Shown here piece by piece: positions 41,204 through 49,674 of a DNA stretch of 64,000 bases (position 1 is its first letter; each line of letters opens with the position of its first letter). Source of the stretch: DATBLE01 sp963808815 (GTDB lineage: Bacteria; Actinomycetota; Thermoleophilia; Gaiellales; Gaiellaceae). A program made the position numbers and the translations under genes. A model generated the notes under the pieces. It did no database searches. It saw only the letters and a program-made list of their open reading frames with translations, and was not told the DNA's origin. The stretch is from the NCBI GenBank assembly GCA_963808815.1, contig CAWEGI010000002.1, positions 1-64,000 of the forward strand, in the 5' to 3' direction.

Positions 41204-42266
41204 GCGCCGTTCTCCTGGACGACCTTGCCGTCGAGCTCGATCCGGCCGCCGTTCCGGAGCTCCTTGACCATGTCCCAGTGGATCCGCTCGAGCGGTTCAG
41301 CCCGCCGAGCTGCGGGAAGCCGGTGCCGATCGCGAGGTGGATCGTGCCCTCCATCTTCTCGTCGAAGAGGGTGTTGCGCATGTGCCGCTGGATGCCGGGG
41401 TTGCAGCCGATCCCGAACTCGCCGAGCCGGCGCGCGCCCTCGTCGATGTCGAGCGTCCCGAGCAGGAACTCCTCGTCGGCTGTCGCGGAGGCATCGACGA
41501 TCGTGCCGCCCTCGAAGCGGAAGCGCACGCCGCCGACCTCGTGGCCGAGGTAGCAGGCCGGATACTCCGAATAGCTGATGACCCCTTCGGCCGAGTCCTC
41601 GACGGGCGAGTAGAAGATCTCGCCGCCCGGCATGTTCGCGCCGAGCGCGTCCACCTTGCCCTCGCGGCCCTCGAGGCTGAAGGTGAGGTCGGTCTCGGGG
41701 CCGACGATCCGCACCTGTGTCGGCGGCGTCGAACCGCTCTGCGATCCCTCCATCTTCGCGCCGCAGCTCCTCCCAGTCGATCAGCACGGCGCCGTAGAGG
41801 AAGTCCTCGAACGAGCGCAGCGGCATCCCCGCGTCCTGCGCGGCCGCCATGGTCGGGTAGTAGCAGCCGACCCACGGCTTCTCGTCGCTGAGGAACGGGC
41901 GCGTGCGGCTCGCGCAGCGCGCCCTGCCGGGCGCTCAGCCGCTCGGCCGGGATGTCGGCCGCCATCAGCGTGTTCTCGGGGGCGACGATCGCCATGTACG
42001 AGTCGGCGTTGGCGATCTCGTTGAGCTCGATGTCCGGACAGCGTCGTCGAGCAGCTCCATCGGCGCCTCGCGGACGAAGACGCCGCCGTAGGCGTCGAAC
42101 CCGAGCCGGACGAGCGCCCGGGCGCCGCGCCGGCCGAGCTCGCGGACGACCTCCTCGATCAGCGGCCGGCCCGGCGGCTGCGAGCGGACGCAGCACCTGC
42201 CAGCCGGGCTCGCGGCTCGATGCAGTCGACGAGCACGCGTGCGTAGGCCTCGATCCTCGGGTCCAC
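41189..42266 (-). CDS. M29 family aminopeptidase, tandem copy A (first transcribed)
   Basis: GTG 42266 gives VDPRIEAYARVLVDCIEPEP-like, GWQVLR, ANADSYMAIVAPENTLMAAD, IPAERLSARQGALRE, YYPTMAAAQDAGMPLRSFED, FLYGAVLIDWEEL, VRIVGPETDLTFSLEGREGK and VDALGANMPGGEIFYSPVED, then SAEGVISYSEYPACYLGHEV, GGVRFRFEGGTIVDASATAD, EEFLLGTLDIDEGARRLGEF, GIGCNPGIQRHMRNTLFDEK and MEGTIHLAIGTGFPQLGGLN, ending VVQENGAW. The middle (41280-41750) is the longest clean stretch of the array. It lies 11 bases after the convergent-direction partner's end: the MFS-cNMP gene precedes it on the same strand. Confidence 0.87.
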
Positions 42267-42276
42267 CGGCGGGATC

Positions 42277-43979
42277 CTAGTCGGACGCGGTGCGAGACCC
42301 GAGGCGGGCACCGACCACGGCGTCCGCGGCGCGCGCGCTCGGCGGGTGGCCGGTGACGGCGTCGAGGAACTCCTCGCGGCCGAGCGCGAGCAGCCGGCCG
42401 TCGGTCTCGGCGGTGACCGTCGCCGTGCGCGGCACGTCGCGGAGCAGCGCGATCTCGCCGAACGAGTCGCCGGGGCCGAGCTCGCCGGTCGGCGCGCCGT
42501 CGACGGTCACGCTGCAGCCGCCCCGACTCGACGACGTAGAAGCGGTCGCCCTGATCGCCCTGGCGGATGACCTCCGTGCCGGCCGCGGCCGCGACCGGCT
42601 CGAGCTGCGAGGCGAGCCGCTCGAGCGTGGGTGCCGGCAGCGGCGCGAAGATCGGGATCGCGCTCGAGCAGGTCGAGCTGCTCGGGCGGCGCTGCGACTC
42701 GGCGTCGATCGCCTGCAGTTGCCGCCAGGTGAGCGCGGCGAGCACAGGGCAGGAACGCCCCGGTGACGACCAGCGACCAGCGGATGCCCGACGACGTGGA
42801 TCGAGCACGCGGCGCGAGCGATCGCGCCGAGGCCGATCGTCCCGACGAGGATCATCTCGAGCACGCCGAAGACCCGGCCGATCACGTCCGGCGGTGCGGT
42901 GCGCTGGAGGAGCGTGAGGCCCGCGACGTCGACGAGCGTGTTCCCGAGCCCGAGCACGGCGAGCGCGACGAGCGCGACCCACAGCGTGCGGCCAGATCCC
43001 GATCGCGGCGAGCGGCGCGCCGAAGAGCACGACGCCGAGCCCGAAGTCGGACGCGAGGCGCTTCCGGCCGATCAGCGCGAACGCGGCGAGCGCGCCGAGC
43101 GACGCCGCCGACGCCGCAGGCCGCGTTCAGCAGGCCGACCGCCGAGTTGCTGCGCTCGAGCAGGTCGAGCGCGGTGACGACGACGAGGACGCCGAGCGCG
43201 CGCCGGCGAGCGAGCGTCTGCGCCGAGTAGAGCCCGACGACGACGCGCAGCTGCCGGTCGCGGCCGATCGCCTGGAAGCCCGCCGGCCGGCCTCGCGCAG
43301 GAACGCCGCCGCGCTCGCGCTCGCCGCGCCTCCGCCGCGGCCGCTCGTGCGGCGCCGGATCAGCGCGACGAGCGCCGCGCCCCAGACGAACGCTGCCCGC
43401 GGTGACGAGCATCACGCCGCCCGGGCTCCAGAAGGCGAGCAGCGCGCCGCCGATCGCCGGCCCGGCGAACGTGCCGACGCTCTCGATCGTGCTCGCGGAC
43501 GACGTTCGCCGCCGTCAGCTCCTCCGGCGTGCGCGCGAGCGTCGGGGAGGAGCGCCGACTCGCGCGGGCAGGAACGCCGTGCCGAGGATCGCGGCGAGCG
43601 CCGGCGAGCGCGTAGACGAGCCAGCTCGGAGCCGCCGGCGAGCGCGACCGCGCCGGCGGCGCCGATCGCGGCCGCGCGGCCGAGGTTCGTGACGACGAGG
43701 AACGGCACGCGCGGGAGCCGGTCGGCGAGCGTCGACGTGAACGGCGCCGAGAGCGCCGCCGGGATCGCCCGGACGAGCGTGACGATCCCGACCGCCTTCG
43801 CCCCGCCCGCCTCGTACGCGTAGACGGCGAGCGCGACGCTGTACGCCCACAGGCCCATCACCGAGCCGAGCGCCGGCGAGCTGGATCCGGCGCAGGTTCG
43901 GGTTGCCGAAGTTGCCCCGGAAGGCGGCCGGCGACTCGCCGAGCCGTTCGCGCGCAGACCGCTCATCGCAGGCGAGCAT
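42277..43979 (-). CDS. MFS transporter with C-terminal cyclic-nucleotide-binding domain, frame breaks
   Basis: About 560 residues. Twelve-helix MFS part: RRIQLAGALGSVMGLWAYSV, ALAVYAYEAGGAKAVGIVTL, VRAIPAALSAPFTSTLADRL, PRVPFLVVTNLGRAAAIGAA and, near the end, LGLGNTLVDVAGLTLLQRTA, PPDVIGRVFGVLEMILVGTI. The last 140 residues are a cNMP-binding domain (IFAPLPAPTLERLASQLEPV; GTEVIRQGDQGDRFYVVESG; ELGPGDSFGEIALLRDVPRT, whose phosphate-binding GEIALL..VPRTA is complete). Transport may thus be gated by cAMP or cGMP; a nucleotide-cyclase-like protein is encoded at 46065-48542. The substrate is unknown. Confidence 0.8.
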
Positions 43980-44088
43980 CTCAGCGCGCGTTGCAAATTG
44001 GAAGAAACGGTGGGAAGATTCTACCCGCAGACACCGTCTAGTAGATGCGAACCGCGCACCGCGGACAACGACTCCAAGGAGGACACAG

Positions 44089-44297
44089 ATGTCGGACGAG
44101 CTCGACGAAGACCAGCTCGGCGACGACGAGGAGCGACGACGACGTCGAGGCGCACAAGACGCGATCGGCAAGACTGCGTCGGCGAGACCGACGATCGGCG
44201 AGACGACGAGGCGACGACGACGTCGAGGCGCACAAGTACACGGTCGGCAAGACCCGATCGGCGACCGACGACGACGAGAAGACGAGCATCGCGCTAG
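44089..44297 (+). CDS. small acidic protein with repeated DDDVEAHK motif, frame breaks
   Basis: AAGGAGG precedes ATG 44089. The first 15 residues (MSDELDEDQLGDDEE) are clear; after a one-base shift DDDVEAHK follows, and about 27 residues later DDE(A)DDDVEAHK occurs again, followed by YTVGKTRSATDDDEKTSIA. Indels make the exact reading uncertain. Short acidic peptides with a D-D/E-VEAH motif occur in many actinobacteria without known function; they look disordered or like precursor peptides. No modification enzymes lie nearby. A hairpin (GAGCCCGGCG, CGCCGGGCTC type) at about 44320-44339 follows. Confidence 0.55.
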
Positions 44298-44339
44298 CCT
44301 CGGGGCCGGTTCGACGAACGAGCCCGGCGCTCGCCGGGC

Positions 44340-44982
44340 TCATTTGCGTCTGAGCACGGCCTCCAGCGCTTCGAGCAGCCGCGTCGCCGTCGGGCCGCTC
44401 GTCCTCGCCGAGCTCTGCGAGCGCGGCCGCGACGCCGCGCGACGACCGCGAGGTCGCCCGTCGCCGCGCGAGCGCCGCCTCGCGCCTCGCGCGCGCGCTG
44501 GAGCAGGTCGAGCGCGATCGCGGCCTGCGAGGCGAAGAGGCCGAGCAGCTCCATCTCCTGCGAGCGTGAACCGCGACTGGCCGGTCGAGCACCTCGAGCA
44601 CGCCGAGCGCCCGCTCGTCGTGCGAGCAGCGGCACGGCCATCAGCCCCTGCGGCACGTAGCCCGTGCCCTCGGCGACGTCCTTCGCGAAGCGCGGGTCGC
44701 GCGCGACGTCCTCGATCACGAGCGGCGTGCCGCGTCGCGAGCACCCAGCCGGCGACGCCGGTGCCGGCGGGGAAGCGCCTGCCGAGCAGGCTCTCCTCGC
44801 CCTCGCCGACGACCGCCTCGAAGACGAGCTCGTCGTCGTCCTCGTCGAGCAGCAGGACCGACGAGGCCTTCGCGCGCGAAGATCGCGCGCGCGACCTCGA
44901 CGACCGAGCGGAGCAGCTCGCGGAAGCGCTCCTCGGAGCCGAGGACGCCGGCGGCGACGGCGGCGTTCAGATCGTCGCTCAT
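44340..44982 (-). CDS. GAF domain protein, frame breaks
   Basis: About 212 residues. SDDLNAAVAAGVLGSEERFR, ELLRSVVEVARAIFAR, then DEDDDELVFEAVVGEGEESL, LGRRFPAGTGVAGWVLATRQ, VIEDVARDPRFAKDVAEGTG and YVPQGLMAVPLL, ending QEMELLGLFASQAAIALDLL and LLEALEAVLRRK. This is a single GAF sensor domain with long helices on both ends; the ligand is unknown. ATG 44982 lies 4 bases after the subtilase stop, so the GAF protein and protease are made from the same message. Confidence 0.75.
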
Positions 44983-44986
44983 CGCG

Positions 44987-45800
44987 TCACCTCCCACGTT
45001 CGACGCGGTCAGGTGCAGGACGCTCTTCAGCTGGAACGGCGTCAGCTCGGGGTGCTTCGAGCGGACGAGCGCGCAGATCCCGCTGACGTGCGGCGTCGCG
45101 AAGCTGTTGCCCGAGGCGCGTGAGCGTCTCGCCGCCCATCCAGGCGACCTCGACGTTCACGCCCCTCGCGAAGAACTCGACCGGCGGGTTCGGGTTGCAG
45201 TAGCAGCGCCAGCGGGTCGTCCTCCTCGTGGCTGCCGACGGAGATCACCGACGAGAAGCGCCACGGGTAGCTCTCGACCGGCATGTTGTGCGCGGAGGCG
45301 ACGAGCACCGTCCGCTGGAAGTACGCGCGAGTCGGCGAGCTCGTGCAGGACGGCCGCGTAGTCCTTCTTCGTCGTCGAGAGGCTCATGTTGACGACGTCG
45401 AAGCCCTGCTCGATCGCGTAGCGGAGGCCGGCGAGCAGGATGTTCGCCGCCGCCGGTGAAGCCCGGGCCGAGCACGCGGACGCTGTGGATCTCGCCTCGG
45501 GCGCGAGCGAGCGGACGATCCCGGCGCAGGCGGTGCCGTGCCCGCAGACGTCGCCCTCGAGTGTCGTCGGCGACGAACGCCGCGCCGTCCTCGTCCTTCG
45601 AGACGGCGACCGCGCTCTCGACGTCGCCGACCAGCGGATGGACCGGCTCGACGCCGCTGTCGAGGATGCAGACGCGGACGCCCTTTCCGGTCGAGCCGCC
45701 CCAGGCCCACTCGCGCGTGACCTCGGCGGGCCAGTCGGTCGGCGAGCGCGATCTGCTCGACCGCGTCCGCGGGCAGGCTCCAGGCGGGAAGCTCGCTCAC
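44987..45800 (-). CDS. subtilisin-like serine protease (S8), frame breaks
   Basis: About 268 residues. Catalytic Asp in GVRVCILDSGVEPVHPLVGD; His in GHGTACAGIVRSLAPEAEIH (decoded near 45540); an oxyanion-side stretch LGPGFTGGGNILLAGLRYAI and FDVVNMSLSTTKKDYAAVLH; Ser in ASGNSFATPHVSGICALVRS; end LKSVLHLTASN. No signal peptide, so likely an intracellular subtilase. It is preceded on the same strand by an 83-residue protein and followed by the GAF protein, suggesting a three-gene operon. Confidence 0.82.
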
Positions 45801-45809
45801 ATGCCGATG

Positions 45810-46061
45810 CTAATCGGCGGAGAGGCGAACGCGGAGCTCGGCGAGGAGGGCGGAGTTGGGTTCGACTCCTTCGGCGGCCAGAGCGGCCTCGAGATCGTTG
45901 AGGATGCGCCTACGCAGCTCCGCGTCCGCCTCGGCGCGCGCGACGAGCTCGTCCATAGCGGCGCGGGCGGTGGGAAGCTCCTGCGCCGCCTTGACCCACC
46001 CCTCGGGGGCGGGCGGGAGAAGCCGCAGCAGTTCTCCCAGTTTCTCCTCGTCGTAGCTCAT
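45810..46061 (-). CDS. small helical protein, 83 residues
   Basis: One clean frame in a region of broken genes: MSYDEEKLGELLRLLPPAPE, GWVKAAQELPTARAAMDELV, ARAEADAELRRRILNDLEAA, ending EPNSALLAELRVRLSAD. Helical and acidic, no membrane segment. It lies between the large cyclase/ATPase gene (stop 4 bases upstream) and the subtilase (start 10 bases downstream). Could be a protease-associated regulator; unknown. Confidence 0.65.
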   Translation of the reverse strand: MSYDEEKLGELLRLLPPAPEGWVKAAQELPTARAAMDELVARAEADAELRRRILNDLEAALAAEGVEPNSALLAELRVRLSAD

Positions 46062-46064
46062 GCG

Positions 46065-48542
46065 TCACCTACCTAGACGTCGGACCGCCTCGTTTCTTCC
46101 CGCGAGCGCATAGTCGACTGCCTCGTCGAGGGTCAACGCGCGGCCCTGCGGTGCGGGCAGCCTCGAACTCTGGCGTCGCCGGACGAACGATCGCCGCCGC
46201 GTACTCGTCGCGCTCCTGCTCCCAGTTCCCGAGCGGCGCACGAGCCTCCTCCGCTTCGATCGCGCCCCAGAGGCGGCCCGCGCGCTCGAGGTCGCCTCGC
46301 GCTGCGGCGAAGCTTGGCGAGCAACGCCAGCGCGTACACGGTGGACCGGCGATCGACGAGCTGCCACGAGAGGCGGAGAGCCTCCATCGCCCGCTCCTCG
46401 GCGATCTCCGGCCGGCCGAGCTCGTGCAAGAGCTCGGCGACGTCGAGGAGCGTGCTCGCCTGCATCCAGGTGTAGCCGACCTGCTCGCACAGCATCGCGC
46501 GCCTCGCTCGAAGAGCTCGAGGGCGCGCTCGGGGTTTCCCTCGCCGTCGCTCGACCCAGCCGAGCATGCGCGACCGCATCGGCCTCGAGCTTGGGGTTCG
46601 GGCAGGCGCCGGCAGATCGCCAGGCTCTCCTCGAGCAGCCGCCGCGCGCGCGGCGAGATCCTGCGCCGTCACAGCGCCGACCGAGAGGCGATGGAGCAGG
46701 ACGGCGACTGCGCGCTCGTCCCCCAGCCGCTCGAACTCCGCGAGCGCCGCTCGCATCAGCGTCGTCCCTCCGCTCGAAGTCGCCCGCGATCCAGGTCGTC
46801 TCGCCGAGCACCCGAAGGGCGCGCGCGCGCAGCACGGGCGAGATGTCCGGGCCGCGCTCGAGCGAGCGTCGTCGAGCCGGCGGACGCCCTCGAAGGCATC
46901 GTTGATGACCCAGAACTGCTCCATCGCGATCGTCAGGCGGAATGCGAGCTCGAGGTCGTAGTCGAGCGCCCAGTCGATCGCAGCACGGATGTTGTCCAGC
47001 CTCTGGCCGGACGAGCTCCGGGCGCTCCGGGCCGGTGCTCTCCGCCGGAGAGGTTGGCCGACTCGGCCAGCGGCGAGGAAGTGCTCGGCGTGACGCCGCT
47101 GCAGCTCGGTCGGCGTCGCCGGACGCCGCGAGGCGCTCGACCGCGTACTCGCGGATCGTCTCGAGCATCCAGAAGCGGTCGTCCGTGTGGCGGACGAGGC
47201 TCTTCTCGACGAGCGACTGGAGCGTGTCGAGGTCGGCGTCGGCGACCGCCTCGGCCGACTCGAGCGTGCAGCCGCCGGCGAAGACGCCGAGCCGGGCGAA
47301 CAGCCGTTGCTCTTCCGGCGACGAGCAGGTCGTGCGACCACTCGATCGTCGCGCGGAGCGTCTTCTGCCGCTCCTCGGCGTCGCGGCCGCCCTTGAAGAG
47401 GTCGAGCCGCTCGCCGAGCCGCTCGAGGATCTGCTCCGGCGTGAGCGCCTTCGTGCGGGCGGCGGCGAGCTCGAGCGCGAGCGGCATGTTGTCGAGGCGG
47501 CGGCAGAGCTCCTCGACCGCCGCGCTCGGCTCGACGCCGGCGCGCGAGGCAGAAGAGCTCGACCGCGTCCGGATCGGCGAGCGGCAGCACCTCGTACTCG
47601 ACCTCGCCGCGGACGCGGAGCAGCTCGCGCGAGGTGACGAGCAGCTGCAGGTTCGGGCACGCCTCGACGAGCGCGGCCAGCTCGAGGCGCGGCGTCGACG
47701 ACCTGTTCGAGGTTGTCGAGCAGCGAGCAGCAGCTCCCGCTCGCCGATGTGGCCGGCGAGATCGCCCTGCGCGCCGAGCGTCTGCGCGACGGCCGGCAGC
47801 GACGCCGCGCCGGGTCGTGGACGGTCGCGAGCCCGACCCAGAAGACGCCGTTCTTGAACTCGCCGACGAGCTCGGCGGCGGCCTCGATCGAGAGACGGGT
47901 CTTCCCCGAGCCGCCGGGGCCGGTGAGCGTGACGAGCCGTGCCTCGCGGACGAGCGCCTCGACCTCGGCCGACCTCGCGCTCGCGGCCGACGAAGCTCGA
48001 GGCGGGGCGGGGGAGGTTCGTGTTCGAGATCGTCTTCAGCGGCGGGAAGAGCTCCGTCGCCGAGCTGGTAGATCCAGACCGGCTCGTCGAAGTCCTTGAC
48101 GCGGTGCTCGCCGAGGTCGCCGAGCGTCGACGCCGTCGAGCAGGTCGCGGGTCGCCTTCGTGAGCACGACCTGCCCGCCGTGCGCGGCGGCGGCGACGCG
48201 GGCGCCGAGGTGGACGTCGTGGCCGAAGTAGCCCTCGTCGGTGCGACGACGGCGTGCCGGTGTGCAGGCCCATCCGCACGCGCACCGGCCCGGCGGCGAG
48301 CGCGTCCTGCGCGGCCCGCGGCGGCCGCGGCCGCCTCGCGCGCGTCCGGGAACGCGAAGAAGAACGCGTCGCCCTGGTTGTCGACCTCGACGCCGCCGTG
48401 GGCCGCGAACGCCTCGCGCAGCGCCGCCGGTGCGCGGTCAGCGCCTCGCCGTAGCCGCTCGCCGAGCTCCTGCGAGCAGCCGCGTCGAGCCCTCGATGTC
48501 CGTGAAGAGGAAGGTGACGGTCCCCGACGGGAGCTCAGGCAT
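46065..48542 (-). CDS. class III cyclase domain plus NB-ARC/AfsR-type ATPase and TPR regulator, frame breaks
   Basis: About 815 residues. Start MPELPSGTVTFLFTDIEGST (class III nucleotide-cyclase fold), then VEVDNQGDAFFFAFPDAREA, VRVRMGLHTGTP and LGEHRVKDFDEPVWIYQLGD. An AAA/NB-ARC domain follows: PASSFVGRERE, LVTLTGPGGSGKTRLSIEAA (Walker A), LLLDNLEQV and LLVTSRELLRVRGEVEYEVL, then FWMLETIREYAVERLAASGD and TPR repeats to EAVRRLGR. Many mycobacterial homologues lack cyclase activity; metal-binding Asp (FTDIEG) is present, the second Asp is present in DNQGDAFF. ATG 48542 overlaps the sigma-factor stop, coupling sensor and sigma factor. Confidence 0.82.
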
Positions 48543-49050
48543 CGCCGAAGCGCTCGCGGAGCTTCCCGAGGCACCGCGAGATGCGGCTCGCGATCGTCCC
48601 CGAGGCGATCCCGAGCTCCTCGCCGATCGTCCGGTAGCTCTCGTCGCGGCAGAAGAAGCGGTCGAGCACCTCCTGGCACTCCTCGGAGAGCTCGGCGAGC
48701 GCCTCGCGGACGGCGAACGCCTCGTCGAGCTCGTCGACCGTGCTCGTCGATTCCCTCCGGCTCGACCTCGCTCGGCTCCTCGCGCTGGCCGGCCGAGAGC
48801 TTGTCGAGGCAGACGCGGCGCGTCAGCTGGGCGATCCAGGGGCGGAGCGCCTCCGGGTTGCGCAGCGTGCCAGCCGGTCGTAGACGCGCAGGAAGACCTC
48901 CTGGAACGCGTCCTCGGCGTCGGCGCCCTGGAGGCGGTAGCCCTGCGAGGCGATCGCGTAGACGTAGCGCGAGTACTTGAGGACGAGGTCGTCCCAGGCG
49001 GCGCGATCGCCCTCCAGGCAGCGTGCGACGAGCTCGGCGTCGTCGGCCAT
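48535..49050 (-). CDS. ECF sigma factor coupled to the cyclase-ATPase, frame breaks
   Basis: About 170 residues. MADDAELVARCLEGDRAAWD, DLVLKYSRYVYAIASQGYRL, QGADAEDAFQEVFLRVYDRL (region 2), then PWIAQLTRRVCLDKLSAGQR, and a region 4 that reads RFFCRDESYRTIGEELGIAS in the corrected frame, ending LRERFGDA. The cyclase-ATPase ATG lies within the last codons (ATGCCTGA), so the two proteins are made together. No anti-sigma factor is next to it; the ATPase may take that role. ECF genes beside cyclase/TPR regulators are known from actinobacteria. Confidence 0.8.
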
Positions 49051-49070
49051 CGGCTCGATCAAAACACGAG

Positions 49071-49582
49071 TCAGGTGCCCGCGTCGAGCGCCTGGCTCGC
49101 CGAGTAGCGCGCGTCGTCCGCGGCGCGGAAGCGCCTGCGGCGGACGCGCTCGTCGTCGGGAGAGACGAGGAGGTTCGCGCGGACGAGGTGCGCGGCCGCG
49201 AGCGCTGCGCCCGCCGCGAGCGCCGCTGCGCCGGCCGCGTCGGCGCGGAGGAGCCCGTCGCAGCGCTCTGCGACGAGCGCGCGCAGCCTCTGCGACGTCG
49301 GCGGCGGCGACCGCGATCTCGGCCGGCACGCCGCGCTGCGGCCCGCATGCGCTCGGCGAGGTCGGCGGACTGCTCGGCGAGCGCCTCGAGCGCCGCCGCG
49401 AACACCGCAGCATCCTCCTGCGCGAGCGCATTCAGCCGCTCCGCGAGCGCCGTCGCCTGGGCGGCTGCGCCGGCCGCGCCGGGCCAGCCGGTCGTCCCGC
49501 GCGCGACCGCCGCGACGAGCACGGCCGCGCGCTCGGCCGTCTCGGCCGCGGCGGTTCCGGCTCCGTGTCTCGCGTCGGTCAA
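49071..49582 (-). CDS. cyclodeaminase/cyclohydrolase (FTCD_C)-like protein, frame breaks
   Basis: About 170 helical residues. AAVLVAAVARGTTGWPGAAG, AAAQATALAERLNALAQEDA, AVFAAALEALAEQSADLAER, AEIAVAAADVAE and, in another frame, AHLVRANLLVSPDDERVRRR with FRAADDARYSASQALDAGT at the end. The pattern (AQAT.LA...N.LA..DA..F.A..) matches the formimido-THF cyclodeaminase fold. Catalysis is not certain. The stop lies 21 bases before the sigma factor, and it is divergent from dnaK. Confidence 0.6.
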
Positions 49583-49606
49583 GGGCTCATCCTAGAGCCG
49601 AAGCAA

Positions 49607-49636
49607 CTTGACATACAGGCACTTAGATTTTATCCT
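49607..49636 (+). promoter_or_regulatory. dnaK promoter with HAIR-like HspR operator
   Basis: TTGACA (49608-49613), a 17-base spacer and TATCCT (49631-49636) form a near-consensus housekeeping promoter 39 bases before ATG 49675. Overlapping it is CTTGACA-N7-ACTTAGA (49607-49627), which matches the HspR HAIR element CTTGAGT-N7-ACTCAAG at 9 of 14 positions with exact spacing. An inverted ACTTAG...CTAAGT pair (49621-49626, 49640-49645) lies next to it. HspR is encoded in this operon, so feedback repression is likely. Confidence 0.7.
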
Positions 49637-49674
49637 GTACTAAGTCTTAGATTCGCAAAGGAGATGGACTGACT

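Noticed and set aside
44319..44339. Hairpin as a separate regulatory RNA
   Set aside because: The inverted pair simply lies between the ends of convergent genes and is best read as a shared terminator.
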